Below are positions 1-8,432 of a stretch of DNA of 64,000 bases, piece by piece (the stretch's first letter is position 1; each line of letters starts with the position of its first letter). The notes under the pieces were generated by a model. It did not search any database. It had not been told where the DNA came from and saw only the letters and a list, made by a program, of their open reading frames with translations. The translations under genes and the position numbers were made by a program. The stretch is from assembly GCA_964344055.1 (NCBI GenBank), contig CAYFLT010000003.1, forward strand, positions 62,001 to 126,000, written 5' to 3'. This DNA comes from OFTM10 sp964344055. GTDB lineage: Bacteria; Actinomycetota; Acidimicrobiia; Acidimicrobiales; Aldehydirespiratoraceae.

Positions 1-422
1 TCGATGTAGCGGTCGGGAAGAAAGCGGGCGGCCCCGGGGTCGTAGAACTGGTCGGACGTGCGCTTGTCGATGTGGCCGTTCTGGTACTGGCGCAGGAACA
101 TGTCCTGGGTGACCTGGGCGTGGTTCTCCGTGCCGGTGGTGGTGTAGAGGTCCCAGGAGATCCCCACCGCCTCCCAGTGTTCGACGAACTCGCCGTGGTA
201 GCGGTCGACGATGTCCTGGGGCGTGACGCCCTCGGCATCGGCCCGCACCGTGATCGGGGTGCCGTGTACGTCGGAGCCGCTGACCATCAGCACCTCGTTG
301 CCCTTGAGACGCTGGTGGCGGGCGAACACGTCGGCCGGCAGGTACGCCCCGGCCAGATGCCCGAGGTGACGGGATCCGGAGGCGTAGGGCCAGGCGACGG
401 CGACGAGTACAGGCGTGGTCAT
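1..422 (-). CDS. metG: Methionyl-tRNA synthetase, N-terminal part (cut by window edge)
   Basis: Charges tRNA-Met with methionine in the cytoplasm. Reading the minus strand from the ATG at 422 gives a protein beginning MTTPVLVAVAWPYASG, then HLGH (the HIGH-type ATP-binding signature of class I synthetases) followed by LAGAYLPADVFAR and VSGSDVHGTPI, all typical of the MetRS N-terminal catalytic fold. About 140 residues are present; the rest, including the KMSKS loop and anticodon domain, lies beyond the left edge. It is the last visible member of a minus-strand run, 74 bases after rmuC. The family match is clear although only a quarter of the protein is seen. Confidence 0.93.
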   Translation of the reverse strand, partial: MTTPVLVAVAWPYASGSRHLGHLAGAYLPADVFARHQRLKGNEVLMVSGSDVHGTPITVRADAEGVTPQDIVDRYHGEFVEHWEAVGISWDLYTTTGTENHAQVTQDMFLRQYQNGHIDKRTSDQFYDPGAARFLPDRYI

Positions 423-496
423 TGCCGCCGAGGTTACCGGCGGGCTCCGTCCCCTCAGCCGGATATCGGCCCGCGCCGACGCCGCCCCGACCGAGA

Positions 497-1889
497 TCAG
501 CTCGCGGCGCTGGTGTCGCCGATGGCAGAGTGGGGATCGGTGACCTCCCGCAACACCGGCGAGGAGAGCTGGCCCATGACCGGCTCGTCGTCGGCCACTC
601 CGGTGCGAGAGCGGACGTCCTCGATGCGGTCGAGCTGGCGTTCGAGCTGGCGGCGCCGCGTGCCCGACAGTTCGCCGAAGCTGTTGGTGAGCGTGACGAT
701 GTGACGCTCGACCTTGTCGATCTGCCCGGAGAACTTCTGCCACTGCTCACCGAATCCGGCCAGGCAGTCGAGGATCTCCTCGGTGGCCCGCTCGACCGCG
801 AAGGTGTCCATGGCCTGGCGGATCACACCCAGCACCGCGAAGAGGGTGGTGGGCGAGCACAGCACGACCTTCTGACCGAGTGCGTCGTCGAGCAACGCCA
901 CGTCGTGTTCGTGGATGAAGCCGTAGACGCTCTCGTTGGGGATGAAGAGCAGGAGGTAGCCGACGGTGGTGTCGGTGGCCGCGTAGCCACGACCGCTGAG
1001 CTCCTTGACCCGATCNNNNNNNNNNNNNNNNNACATCGCGCATGAAGCGATCCCGCAGGGCCGCGGCCTCGCCGTCGCTCGGCGCCTCGAGATAGCGCAG
1101 GTAGTTGGTGACCGGGAACTTCACGTCCATGTGGAGCACCCGCTCGTCGGGCAACAGGAAGGTGAAGTCGGGCTTGGTGCCACCCTCGATGGAGGTCTGC
1201 TTGCGGTAGTTGATGCCCTCACGCATGCCCGCGGTGCGCAGCACGTCCTCGGCCATCCGCTCGCCCCACTGACCCCGGGCCTGAGGGCTCGCCAGCGCCT
1301 CACGCAGGGACTGGGTGGTCTCGGCCAGCCGCTGCTGCTGGCGGGTGGCCGCCTCGAGGCTCTCGACGAACTGGCCATGCTGCTGGGCCCGCTCCTTCTG
1401 GAGCTGGGAGACGAGCATCCGAAGCTGGCCGAGCTCCGCGTTCATGGTGGTGACCTGCTGGCCGAGGTTCTTCGACATGCCGCCGACCCGCTCGCCGACC
1501 ACCTCGGACAGTCCGCCCACCTTCTCCGCGACCAGCTTGTCGACCGAGTCGACCTTGGTCTCCAGCGAGGCCACGATGGCGCCGAGCTGCTCGTCGATGC
1601 GCTTCTGGGCACCGTCGAGGCGGAGATCGATGGCCTGACGACGGTGCTCGAGCTCGGCGGTGCCGGTCTGGAGCCGGCTGTCGAAGCTCTGACCCGCAAC
1701 CGTGACCACCTTCTCCACCACCCCATCGACCTGAGCGTCCTGGCGGGCCGCGAGTTCCTCCGCGAGCCGGGCGACGGTGGCACTCTCCACGTCACGGCGA
1801 GCGCGCGACATCACCATGCCGACCCCGAGGCCCAGGGCGGCGGCGAGAACGATGGCGATCAGCACGGAGATCACGAGAACGGGTTCCAT
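497..1889 (-). CDS. rmuC: DNA recombination protein RmuC (interrupted by an N gap)
   Basis: RmuC family proteins are membrane-anchored, coiled-coil proteins with a nuclease-like C-terminal domain, linked to limiting DNA inversions. The start MEPVLVISVLIA at 1889 gives one N-terminal membrane segment, followed by a long Gln/Glu/Arg-rich coiled coil and then the conserved part GQWGERMAEDVLRTAGM, GTKPDFTFLLPDERVLHMDVKFP. An N run at 1016-1032 separates this from the C-terminal part, DRVKELSGRGYAATDTTVGYLLLFIPNE, read in another frame; the frame change comes from the placeholder length of the gap, since FMRDV before it and DRVKEL after it nearly join in homologues. An upstream ATG at 1919 is possible but would overlap rsmI. 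Confidence 0.88.
1016..1032. other. Assembly gap (17 N) inside rmuC
   Basis: Run of 17 unknown bases. The coding frame differs on the two sides, so the run length is not the true missing length; by comparison with the family only a few residues seem to be absent. Confidence 0.95.
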
Positions 1890-1899
1890 GCTTCGAATG

Positions 1900-2748
1900 C
1901 TACGAAGGGGGTGTGACACTCCCGGGGATGCTGAGGGCCAACTCGTAGACCCGGCTGCGGCGAAGGCCCAGGTCAGCGGTGGTTTTCTCGATTGCGTCGC
2001 GGCGGGTGGATCCGTGGTCGAGGGCCGCTCGGAGGGCGGCCACGATGGTGTCGTCGGAAACCTCGTCGGCTGCGGGCGGTGGCCCGACCACGATCACCAC
2101 CTCGCCCTTGACCCCACCCGCGGCCCACTCGGCCAGTTCGGCGAGCGTGCCCCGCACGAACTCCTCGTGGAGCTTCGTGAGCTCCCGGCCCACCACCGCC
2201 GAGCGATCGCCACCGCAGGCCTCGGCCAACGCCTGCAAGGTCGCCTCGGTTCGTTTGGGCGACTCGTAGAGCACGACCGTGCGCGGCTCCGAGCCGATGG
2301 CCGTCAGCTGGTCCTTCCGCTCCTTCCCCTTCCGGGCGAGGAATCCCTCGAAGGCGAAACGGCGGGTGGGCAGACCGCTACCGACCAGGGCGGCGACGAC
2401 CGCGCTGGGGCCGGGCACGACGACGATCTCGTGACCCTCCCGCACGGCGGCCGCGACGAGCCGCTCGCCGGGATCGGAGATGCCCGGCGTCCCTGCATCT
2501 GACACGAGGACCACCCGTTCCCCGGCACCCAACCGCTGCAGCACCTCGCGGCCGGCGGCCCCTTCGGTGTGTTCGTCGACCCGCTTCAGACGAACCCCCT
2601 CGACCCCCGCGTGCTTGAGCAGCAGTCCCGTGCGGCGGGTGTCCTCACAGCAGATCAACGCGGCGCCGGCGAGCTCGTCGACCGCCCGCGGCGAGAGGTC
2701 GCCGAGGTTGCCGATCGGAGTCGCCACGACGACGAGTGCCCCGCTCAC
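1900..2748 (-). CDS. rsmI: 16S rRNA (cytidine-1402-2'-O)-methyltransferase RsmI
   Basis: Methylates the ribose of C1402 in 16S rRNA, tuning decoding at the P site. The protein (282 residues) opens with VVVATPIGNLGD (residues 7-16), then CEDTRRT, SDAGTPGISDPG (83-94) and VVPGPSAVVAAL, the SAM-binding signatures of the tetrapyrrole-methylase fold. The GTG at 2748 is the best start: it overlaps the stop of the upstream DUF192 gene as GTGA, and the family motif begins six residues in; the longer open frame to 3069 is only read-through of the neighbour. Ten bases separate it from the rmuC start, so the two are probably co-transcribed. Confidence 0.95.
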   Translation of the reverse strand: MSGALVVVATPIGNLGDLSPRAVDELAGAALICCEDTRRTGLLLKHAGVEGVRLKRVDEHTEGAAGREVLQRLGAGERVVLVSDAGTPGISDPGERLVAAAVREGHEIVVVPGPSAVVAALVGSGLPTRRFAFEGFLARKGKERKDQLTAIGSEPRTVVLYESPKRTEATLQALAEACGGDRSAVVGRELTKLHEEFVRGTLAELAEWAAGGVKGEVVIVVGPPPAADEVSDDTIVAALRAALDHGSTRRDAIEKTTADLGLRRSRVYELALSIPGSVTPPS

Positions 2749-3074
2749 GTGCGGATCTCGAGCTGGACACCGGGCGTGATGTCCCAGCGTCGGGCCGAAC
2801 CGGCCTCGGCCTCGAGCACCGCTCGCGCCTTCGGACGCCATCTCCCCACGCGGCCCGGCTTCATGGTGACCACCGAGAGCACCACCATGTCCTCGTCGAG
2901 ATGGATCACGTCGATCGGGAACCGCATCCGGATCGTGTGGACCGACCGGGCCGGGTCGAGCAGGAGCGCGCCGTCGACGCCGTCCCGGCCGAGCAGGCCG
3001 ACGCGGCGAGCCCGCCGGGTGTCGGCAATCTCGAGAGAGGCGACGACTCGACCGTCGTTCACCAGCCACGGCAT
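2745..3074 (-). CDS. DUF192 family protein
   Basis: Small protein (109 residues) of the DUF192 family, whose function is unknown. Visible family features are RRARRVGLLGRDGVDGALLL, followed by SVHTIRMRFPIDVIHLD and VLEAEAGSARRWDITPG. Many family members have a secretion signal or lipobox; this one has none and looks cytoplasmic. The ATG at 3074 (MPWLV) is preferred because the domain begins right there; an in-frame ATG at 3119 would add 15 unconserved residues. The stop overlaps the rsmI start by four bases, which suggests translational coupling. Confidence 0.82.
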   Translation of the reverse strand: MPWLVNDGRVVASLEIADTRRARRVGLLGRDGVDGALLLDPARSVHTIRMRFPIDVIHLDEDMVVLSVVTMKPGRVGRWRPKARAVLEAEAGSARRWDITPGVQLEIRT

Positions 3075-3127
3075 CGCGCCAAAACTAGTGCCGTCGCGGC
3101 GCCACGTTGCGGTCAGCACGACCGGGC

Positions 3128-3646
3128 TCAGTCGCCGAGCGGCCTCTCCAGGATCTCGGTGTCCCAGAACGAGCCGAGCTTCTCGCCGACCTCCGACAGG
3201 ACCCCGATCGTGCGATAGCCGAGCTTGTGGTGGAGTGCGATCGACGACTCGTTCGGCAGGGCGACGATCGCGATCGCTCGATGGAACCCTTCGACGGTCA
3301 GGCGTTCACACAGGGCACCGAGGAGCTCCGTACCGATCCCCCGGCCCCAGGCAGCTTCGGCGAGCACGATCGTCGTCTCCGCCGACGACCGGTATGCGAG
3401 CTTGGGGCGGTACCAGCTGGCGTAGGTGACGCCGAGCACCGTGCCCTCGACCGTCGGCCCGTCGTCGTCCGCGGTCGCCACCGCCACCAGGCACGGCAGC
3501 TCCGGCTCCCGGGACCGCCACCACGCGGTGCGGCGCTCGAGGTCGAAGGGCTCGGTGTCGAACGAGACGTGATTGTCGACGATCGTCCAGTTGTAGATCT
3601 CGGTGATCGCCGGGAGATCGGCCTCGGTGGCGTCGCGGATCAGCAT
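3128..3646 (-). CDS. GNAT N-acetyltransferase, phosphinothricin-acetyltransferase-like
   Basis: Predicted acetyl-CoA-dependent N-acetyltransferase of 172 residues. It starts with IRDATEADLPAITEIYN and includes WRSREPELPCLVA, and the acetyl-CoA loop GRGIGTELL at 101-109, then NESSIALHHKLGY. The overall pattern is that of the PAT/Bar subgroup, which acylates small amino-acid-like amines; the real substrate cannot be read from the sequence. It lies three bases after the desaturase start and before DUF192, in the same minus-strand run. Confidence 0.86.
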   Translation of the reverse strand: MLIRDATEADLPAITEIYNWTIVDNHVSFDTEPFDLERRTAWWRSREPELPCLVAVATADDDGPTVEGTVLGVTYASWYRPKLAYRSSAETTIVLAEAAWGRGIGTELLGALCERLTVEGFHRAIAIVALPNESSIALHHKLGYRTIGVLSEVGEKLGSFWDTEILERPLGD

Positions 3647-3649
3647 CGG

Positions 3650-4582
3650 TCAGACGCGGACCGGCTCCCGGTCGGTGTCGGCCCGCTCCGCACGACGCTC
3701 GGCGAAGCGCCGACCGGCCCGTCCGACCCGGGCGATCTGCTTGACCAACTTCTCCCGCGCCTCTTCCGCTTCCGGGCTGAGCCCTTCGAGCGATTCGATC
3801 GCCCAGTCCCGCAGGATCACCGGTTGGAGGATCTTGTCGTGGTGGATCTGGAAGTCGTAGATGCCGGCGTCCGCGATGGCCTTCGCGTGGTCGCTGAATC
3901 CCGGGATGCCGACTCCGGGCATCGCGAAGTCGCGGACCTGCTTGTGGATCGCCATGACCCCTTGGGACGGATCCCGCTCGATGATCGCGGCCATGGCATC
4001 GCGGTAGAAGAGGTAGTGAAGGTTCTCGTCGGCGGCGACGCGCCGCATGATGGCGCGACCGGCGGGGTCGTCGATGAGGTTGCCGGTGTTGAAGTGTGAG
4101 ATCCGTGTGGCCAGTTCCTGGAGTGACACATAGGCGAGGCCCTCGGCCACCGTCGGGGGTTCAGGCACCTGGCCGCCCTGGACCTGGGCCATCCGGCCGC
4201 GCTCGAGCTCGACCGGGTCGATGGACCGCGTGGCCATCAGGTAGGCGTTGAGGACCAGGCCATGGCGACCCTCTTCGGCGGTCCAGCGCCGCACCCATTC
4301 ACCCCAGGCGCCGTCCCGACCGAACATCCGCTCGATGTCACGGAAGTAGTACGGCAGGTTGTCCTCGGTGAGTGTGTTGACGAACAGGGCGCTGCGAACC
4401 GCTCCGGGCAGATCGGTTTCGGCGGGTGACCACTGGCAGGCGTCCTCATAGTCCTCGGCGATTCCCCATGGAACGAGGGCGTGTGGGAACCATTCCGCCG
4501 CGCCGGCCAGGTGGCGGGCCAGGAGTTGTTCGGCGGTCTCCTCGAGCGCCTCGAGGAGTGGGACATCGACCGGGTTCACCAT
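3650..4582 (-). CDS. Acyl-ACP desaturase (DesA-type di-iron enzyme)
   Basis: Soluble di-iron enzyme predicted to insert a double bond into acyl chains carried on ACP, like the mycobacterial DesA1/DesA2 proteins. The 310-residue sequence has the expected ligand set: E73 (TEDNLPYY), EEGRH with E104 and H107, E156 (LQELAT) and DENLHYLFYRD with E186 and H189. The ATG at 4582 is preceded by a perfect inverted repeat (4598-4613). It is the first gene of the run leading to metG. The family is secure; chain length and double-bond position are not predictable. Confidence 0.93.
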   Translation of the reverse strand: MVNPVDVPLLEALEETAEQLLARHLAGAAEWFPHALVPWGIAEDYEDACQWSPAETDLPGAVRSALFVNTLTEDNLPYYFRDIERMFGRDGAWGEWVRRWTAEEGRHGLVLNAYLMATRSIDPVELERGRMAQVQGGQVPEPPTVAEGLAYVSLQELATRISHFNTGNLIDDPAGRAIMRRVAADENLHYLFYRDAMAAIIERDPSQGVMAIHKQVRDFAMPGVGIPGFSDHAKAIADAGIYDFQIHHDKILQPVILRDWAIESLEGLSPEAEEAREKLVKQIARVGRAGRRFAERRAERADTDREPVRV

Positions 4583-4597
4583 GATGCCGCCAGCCTA

Positions 4598-4613
4598 CCT
4601 GCCGGTCGGCAGG
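4598..4613. promoter_or_regulatory. Palindrome in the desaturase promoter region (operator candidate)
   Basis: CCTGCCGGTCGGCAGG is a perfect inverted repeat with 7-base arms and a 2-base centre, 15 bases upstream of the desaturase start in a divergent intergenic region. Its size and symmetry fit a TetR-type operator, and desaturase genes are often under such control. No regulator gene is adjacent, so the assignment is inference. Confidence 0.35.
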
Positions 4614-4740
4614 CTGGGTTGGGCGTCGGTTGGCGGACAGTGCAGCGGGCCACACCGTTGAGACCACGCCGAGGTGCACGCGTTACATCCCCAGCGCAAC
4701 ACGGTGTCGGGCCGGTTCGGTACCTTCTACTGTGCCGTCC

Positions 4741-5160
4741 ATGCCTGCCATCCCTGCTGACCCCACCGATCGGCTGCGCGTCGCCGGGCTGGCCTTCGCC
4801 GTCGGCAGCGCCGTACATGTCGTCGACCACCTCCGTCGGGGCCAGGACAGCATCACCGAGCTGTTGTACGTGGCGGGGAATCTGGCCCTGGTCCTCCAGG
4901 TGGTGACGATCACGCTGGTCCTTGTCGGTCACCGCCGAGCACCGGTGGTCGCGGTCGCGGCGGGCTTCCCGCTCGCGCTCGGCTTCCTGGCCGCCCACTG
5001 GCTCCCGGAATGGAGTGACCTCAGCGATCCCGTCTGGGAGATCGAGTCGTGGACAGGGTTCTCCTACCTCGCGTCGAGCCTCGAGATCGTGACCGCCACC
5101 GCGGTCGGCATCGCCGGGCTCGCCCTGATCCGCCGCGACGGCCTCGCCGCCTACGCCTGA
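4741..5160 (+). CDS. Small integral membrane protein of unknown function
   Basis: A 139-residue protein that I do not recognise. It contains about four hydrophobic segments (near residues 12-28, 40-62, 68-86 and 105-130), so it is an inner-membrane protein. VHVVDHLRRG, early in the chain, carries a possible His-Asp pair. The ATG at 4741 follows a short leader; the open frame extends upstream to 4630 but that part is basic, unlike the rest, and overlaps the divergent promoter region. It is convergent with ychF, 11 bases apart. Confidence 0.7.
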   Translation: MPAIPADPTDRLRVAGLAFAVGSAVHVVDHLRRGQDSITELLYVAGNLALVLQVVTITLVLVGHRRAPVVAVAAGFPLALGFLAAHWLPEWSDLSDPVWEIESWTGFSYLASSLEIVTATAVGIAGLALIRRDGLAAYA

Positions 5161-5171
5161 GCGAAGCTGGC

Positions 5172-6245
5172 TCAGACGTTGAAGCGGAACTCCATCACGT
5201 CGCCATCCTGGACGATGTAGTCCTTGCCCTCGGAGCGGACCTTTCCGACGTCGCGCGCAGCGGCCCACGAACCCGCCTCCAGGAGGTCGTCCCACTGGAT
5301 CGTCTCGGCCCGGATGAACCCGCGCTGGAAATCGGTGTGGATGACGCCGGCGCACTCTGGAGCGCTCGAGCCGGCCCGGAACGTCCATGCCCGGCTCTCC
5401 TTCTCTCCGGTGGTCAGGAACGTCCGCAGCCCGAGCATGTGGTAGGCGCTCTTGAGGAAGCGGGGAACGGCGCCGTCGCCCAGGCCCAGGGCCTCGAGCA
5501 TCTCCTGGCGGTCCTCGGGCTCCATGACGGCGGCCTCGGCCTCCAGCTGGACCGACAGCGGCACCACCTCGGCACCGTCGAGCTCGGCCCGCACCGGTGC
5601 GGCGATCTCGTCCTCCTGGCCGATCTGGTCCTCGCCGATGTTGAGGACGGCCATGACCGGCTTGTTGGTGAGGAGGAAGAACTCCCGCAGATCCCGTCGG
5701 TCGTCGTCTGACAGTCCGGCTCGGTACAGCGGAGTGCCCTCGCCGAGGGTGTCGACGACCCGCTCGAGCAGGGTCACGGTGGCCTTCAGGCCGGGGTCGC
5801 CCTTCAGCATCCGCCGCGTCTTGTCGAGCGCCTTCTCGGCGGTGGCGAGGTCCGCGAGCGCGAGCTCGATCTCCACCACGCGGAGGTGTTCGAGCGGATC
5901 GGACGGACCAGGGACGTCGTCGTCCGGAAAGGCACGGAGGACGAAGACGATGGCGTCGACCTCGCGGATGTGCGCGAGGAAGGCGTTGCCCAGACCCTCG
6001 CCGTGCGACGCACCCTCGACCAGCCCGCCGATGTCGGTGAACTGCACCGCGGCGTGGATCACGTTCTTGCTCTCGCTCATGACCGCGAGCTGGTCGAGAC
6101 GATGATCGGGCACCTTGGCCACACCGACATTCGGGTCCGTTGTGGCGAACGCATAGGGCGCGGCGTGAGCGCCGCCACCGGCGAGCGCGTTGTAGAGAGA
6201 GCTCTTGCCGGCGTTGGGGAGACCGACGAACCCGAATCGTTCCAT
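5172..6245 (-). CDS. ychF: Redox-regulated ATPase YchF (OLA1 subfamily)
   Basis: P-loop NTPase of the Obg family that prefers ATP and associates with ribosomes. The 357 residues include the Walker A GLPNAGKSSL at 8-17, the switch region TDIGGLVEGASHGEGLGN, the NxxE-type base-recognition segment NKPVMAVLNIGED, and a C-terminal TGS domain starting near RTFLTTGEKESRAW and ending QDGDVMEFRFNV. Length and ending match the family exactly. The gene stands alone on the minus strand between two small plus-strand membrane-protein genes. Confidence 0.96.
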   Translation of the reverse strand: MERFGFVGLPNAGKSSLYNALAGGGAHAAPYAFATTDPNVGVAKVPDHRLDQLAVMSESKNVIHAAVQFTDIGGLVEGASHGEGLGNAFLAHIREVDAIVFVLRAFPDDDVPGPSDPLEHLRVVEIELALADLATAEKALDKTRRMLKGDPGLKATVTLLERVVDTLGEGTPLYRAGLSDDDRRDLREFFLLTNKPVMAVLNIGEDQIGQEDEIAAPVRAELDGAEVVPLSVQLEAEAAVMEPEDRQEMLEALGLGDGAVPRFLKSAYHMLGLRTFLTTGEKESRAWTFRAGSSAPECAGVIHTDFQRGFIRAETIQWDDLLEAGSWAAARDVGKVRSEGKDYIVQDGDVMEFRFNV

Positions 6246-6289
6246 GGCGGCGCAGGCTACCGAGCACGACCGAGATACGGTTGGGGCTC

Positions 6290-6640
6290 GTGACCGATGT
6301 GACCTCGCCTGCAGACTCCGCCGCCGGCACCGCCGGGGCCGGCGAGACCGTCGCCGCGGAACGGGCGTTCTCGAAGTCGATCTTCATCTCGGCGGTGCGC
6401 TGCACGCTCACCTATGTCCTGATTCCGTTCGTGTTCCCACTGATCGGCTTCGGCGCCGGCGTCGGCCCCTGGATCGGACTCCCGATCGGTATCGCCGCGA
6501 TCATCGCCAACGTCGTGTCGATCCGCCGGTTCCACCGCAGCGACCACAAGTGGAAGTGGCCGATGACCACGATCAACGTCGGCATCATCGGCCTGCTCAG
6601 CGTGCTCGTCGTCATCGACGCGGCCGAACTGCTCGGCTGA
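6290..6640 (+). CDS. Small two-helix membrane protein of unknown function
   Basis: A 116-residue protein read from the GTG at 6290. An Ala/Gly-rich N-terminus is followed by two hydrophobic segments (about residues 40-75 and 92-112) with a basic loop RRFHRSDHKWKWP between them. I do not recognise a family. The start is chosen because the upstream extension overlaps the ychF start region and is Arg-rich shadow sequence. It sits 44 bases from the divergent ychF gene and 40 bases before the DUF885 gene. Confidence 0.68.
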   Translation: MTDVTSPADSAAGTAGAGETVAAERAFSKSIFISAVRCTLTYVLIPFVFPLIGFGAGVGPWIGLPIGIAAIIANVVSIRRFHRSDHKWKWPMTTINVGIIGLLSVLVVIDAAELLG

Positions 6641-6680
6641 CCACAGCCCCACCCACAGGTCCGACCAGTAGGTTCGTCCC

Positions 6681-8333
6681 GTGACGAACATCTTCGACGT
6701 GAGTGATGCCGCGGTCGATCGCTTCGCGGCGGCCGACCCGATCCTGGCGAGTGAGCTCGGTCTCGCCGGGCACGAGGACCGCTGGCCGGACCTGTCTCCG
6801 GCCGGAGCCGCGGATCGCCGCGACCTCGCGGCATCCGTCAAGGCCGAGGCGCTCGCGTGCCCGACCGAGGATGCCAGCGCGCGCCTCGCGCAACGAGTGC
6901 TGGTCGACGACTGCGACAGCGTCATCGAGTCCTTCGACGCGGCTGAGCACCTCCGCGACCTCAACAACATCGTGTCGCCGCACCAGAACATCCGCCACAC
7001 GTTCGACGTGATGAACACCGAGTCGGCCGAGGGTTGGGAGCAGATCGCCACCCGGCTCGAGACCATCCAGGAGCCGGTCGACGGCTACCGCGAGTCACTC
7101 GCCGAGGGCCTGCGGCTCGGTCTGCCGGTCGCTCGTCGTCAGGTCGAGGCCGCCCTCACCCAGGGCGAGATCGCCGCCGGTGAGGGGTCCTCGTTTCTCC
7201 GGCTGGCCGAACCGGAGCTCGAGTTGGAGGAGTCCCTCGTCGGCCGACTCCGGGCCGGCGCCGAGCACGCCAGGGTCGTCTTCTCAGGCCTCACCGACTG
7301 GCTCCGGTCGACCTACCTTCCCGCCGCGGTGGAGGCCGACGAGGTCGGTCCTGAACGCCACGCCCGGTTCTGCCGGCAGTGGCTCGGTGCCGATCTCGAC
7401 CTCACCGCCACCTACGTGTGGGGGTGGAGCGAGGTCGAGCGGTTGTGGGTCGAACTGCAGGACGCGTGTCGGGCCGTCGAAACCGGTACCGAGCCGGCCG
7501 AGATGATGCACAAGCTCCAGCACGACCCCGCCTACGCCGCGAACTCGCTCGACGAGTTCCTGGAGCTGATGATCGGCCAGCAGGAGACCGCACGAGCCGC
7601 GGTCGTCGGCTCCCACTTCGACATCCCCGTCGAACTCCAGCCCCTGGACGTCAAGATCGAGCCCGCCGGCGGCGCGGCCGCCCCGCACTACGTGCCCGCC
7701 AGCGAGGACCTGAGCCGCAAAGGCTGTGTCTGGTACCCGGTCGAAGGCAAGTCGTTCTTCCCGCTGTTCAGCGAGATCACCACCGCGAACCACGAGGGAT
7801 ATCCCGGCCATCATCTGCAGTTCGCTGCGCAGATCGCGCAGGGCGACAAGCTCTCCCGCTACCAGCGGCTGGTGTCGTGGAACCCGGGCTCGGGCGAGGG
7901 CTGGGCCCTCTATGCCGAGCAGCTGATGGACGAGCTCGGGCTCTTGGAGCGACCGGAGTACCGCGTCGGGCTGCTCGCCAGCCAGATGTTCCGGGCGTGC
8001 CGGGTGGCGATCGACATCGGCATCCACCACGGACTGTCGATACCTGCGGACGCCACCTTCCATCCCGGGGAGGCGTGGACGGCCGAGCTCGCCGTCGAGT
8101 TGCTCACCACCCGGGCGATGGCACCGGTCGACGACGCCACCGACGAGGTAATCCGCTACTGCGGCTGGCCGGGGCAGGCCATCACCTACAAGGTGGGCGA
8201 GCAGGCGATCCTCGACCTGCGGACCGAAGCCAAGGCGAAGCCCGGCTTCGACCTAAAGGACTTCCACTCCAAGGTCCTCGCCCCAGGCGCCGTCGGCCTC
8301 GACGCCCTCCGCCAACACGTTCGCACTGCCTGA
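6681..8333 (+). CDS. DUF885 family putative metallopeptidase
   Basis: A 550-residue protein of the DUF885 family, regarded as zinc peptidases. The diagnostic segment is NHEGYPGHHLQ (HExxxH-type zinc motif, H371, E372, H377), followed by SGEGWALYAEQLMDELG and a C-terminal helical part with PGQAITYKVGE. No signal peptide is visible, so it should act in the cytoplasm. The GTG at 6681 begins directly with a plausible N-terminus. A perfect 13-base hairpin starts at its stop codon and is probably the end of the transcript or a repeat element. Confidence 0.88.
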   Translation: MTNIFDVSDAAVDRFAAADPILASELGLAGHEDRWPDLSPAGAADRRDLAASVKAEALACPTEDASARLAQRVLVDDCDSVIESFDAAEHLRDLNNIVSPHQNIRHTFDVMNTESAEGWEQIATRLETIQEPVDGYRESLAEGLRLGLPVARRQVEAALTQGEIAAGEGSSFLRLAEPELELEESLVGRLRAGAEHARVVFSGLTDWLRSTYLPAAVEADEVGPERHARFCRQWLGADLDLTATYVWGWSEVERLWVELQDACRAVETGTEPAEMMHKLQHDPAYAANSLDEFLELMIGQQETARAAVVGSHFDIPVELQPLDVKIEPAGGAAAPHYVPASEDLSRKGCVWYPVEGKSFFPLFSEITTANHEGYPGHHLQFAAQIAQGDKLSRYQRLVSWNPGSGEGWALYAEQLMDELGLLERPEYRVGLLASQMFRACRVAIDIGIHHGLSIPADATFHPGEAWTAELAVELLTTRAMAPVDDATDEVIRYCGWPGQAITYKVGEQAILDLRTEAKAKPGFDLKDFHSKVLAPGAVGLDALRQHVRTA

Positions 8334-8367
8334 GGTCAAACGGGTGCCTGTCCCCCCGTTTGACCTC
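8332..8367. repeat. Perfect 13-bp hairpin after the DUF885 gene
   Basis: GAGGTCAAACGGG at 8332-8344 and its exact reverse complement at 8355-8367 enclose a 10-base loop, TGCCTGTCCC. The hairpin begins inside the stop codon of the preceding gene. There is no T run after it, so it is either a terminator without a U tract or a REP-like element; a second repeat element follows 24 bases later. Confidence 0.75.
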
Positions 8368-8390
8368 GACGCCGGTGGAGACGCAACGGG

Positions 8391-8403
8391 GGGGTCAGAC
8401 CCC
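8391..8403. repeat. REP-like intergenic repeat, copy 1 (GGGGTCAGACCCC)
   Basis: A 13-base near-perfect palindrome flanked by GCAAC on the left and TGCAAC on the right. The same core with similar flanks recurs at 19477-19489 (inverted) and 21627-21639, always between genes. Confidence 0.8.
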
Positions 8404-8432
8404 AAAATGCAACAGGCGGTACGATCGGCGGG

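Noticed and set aside
4650..4740. Sigma-70-like promoter TTGAGA...TTACAT before the membrane-protein gene
   Set aside because: The spacing between the two boxes is 19 bases and the boxes are poor; not reliable in GC-rich actinobacterial DNA.
4576..6411. 611-codon minus-strand open frame covering ychF
   Set aside because: Arg-rich and without family motifs; it lies over ychF on the same strand in another frame and reads antisense through the small membrane-protein gene. A high-GC shadow.
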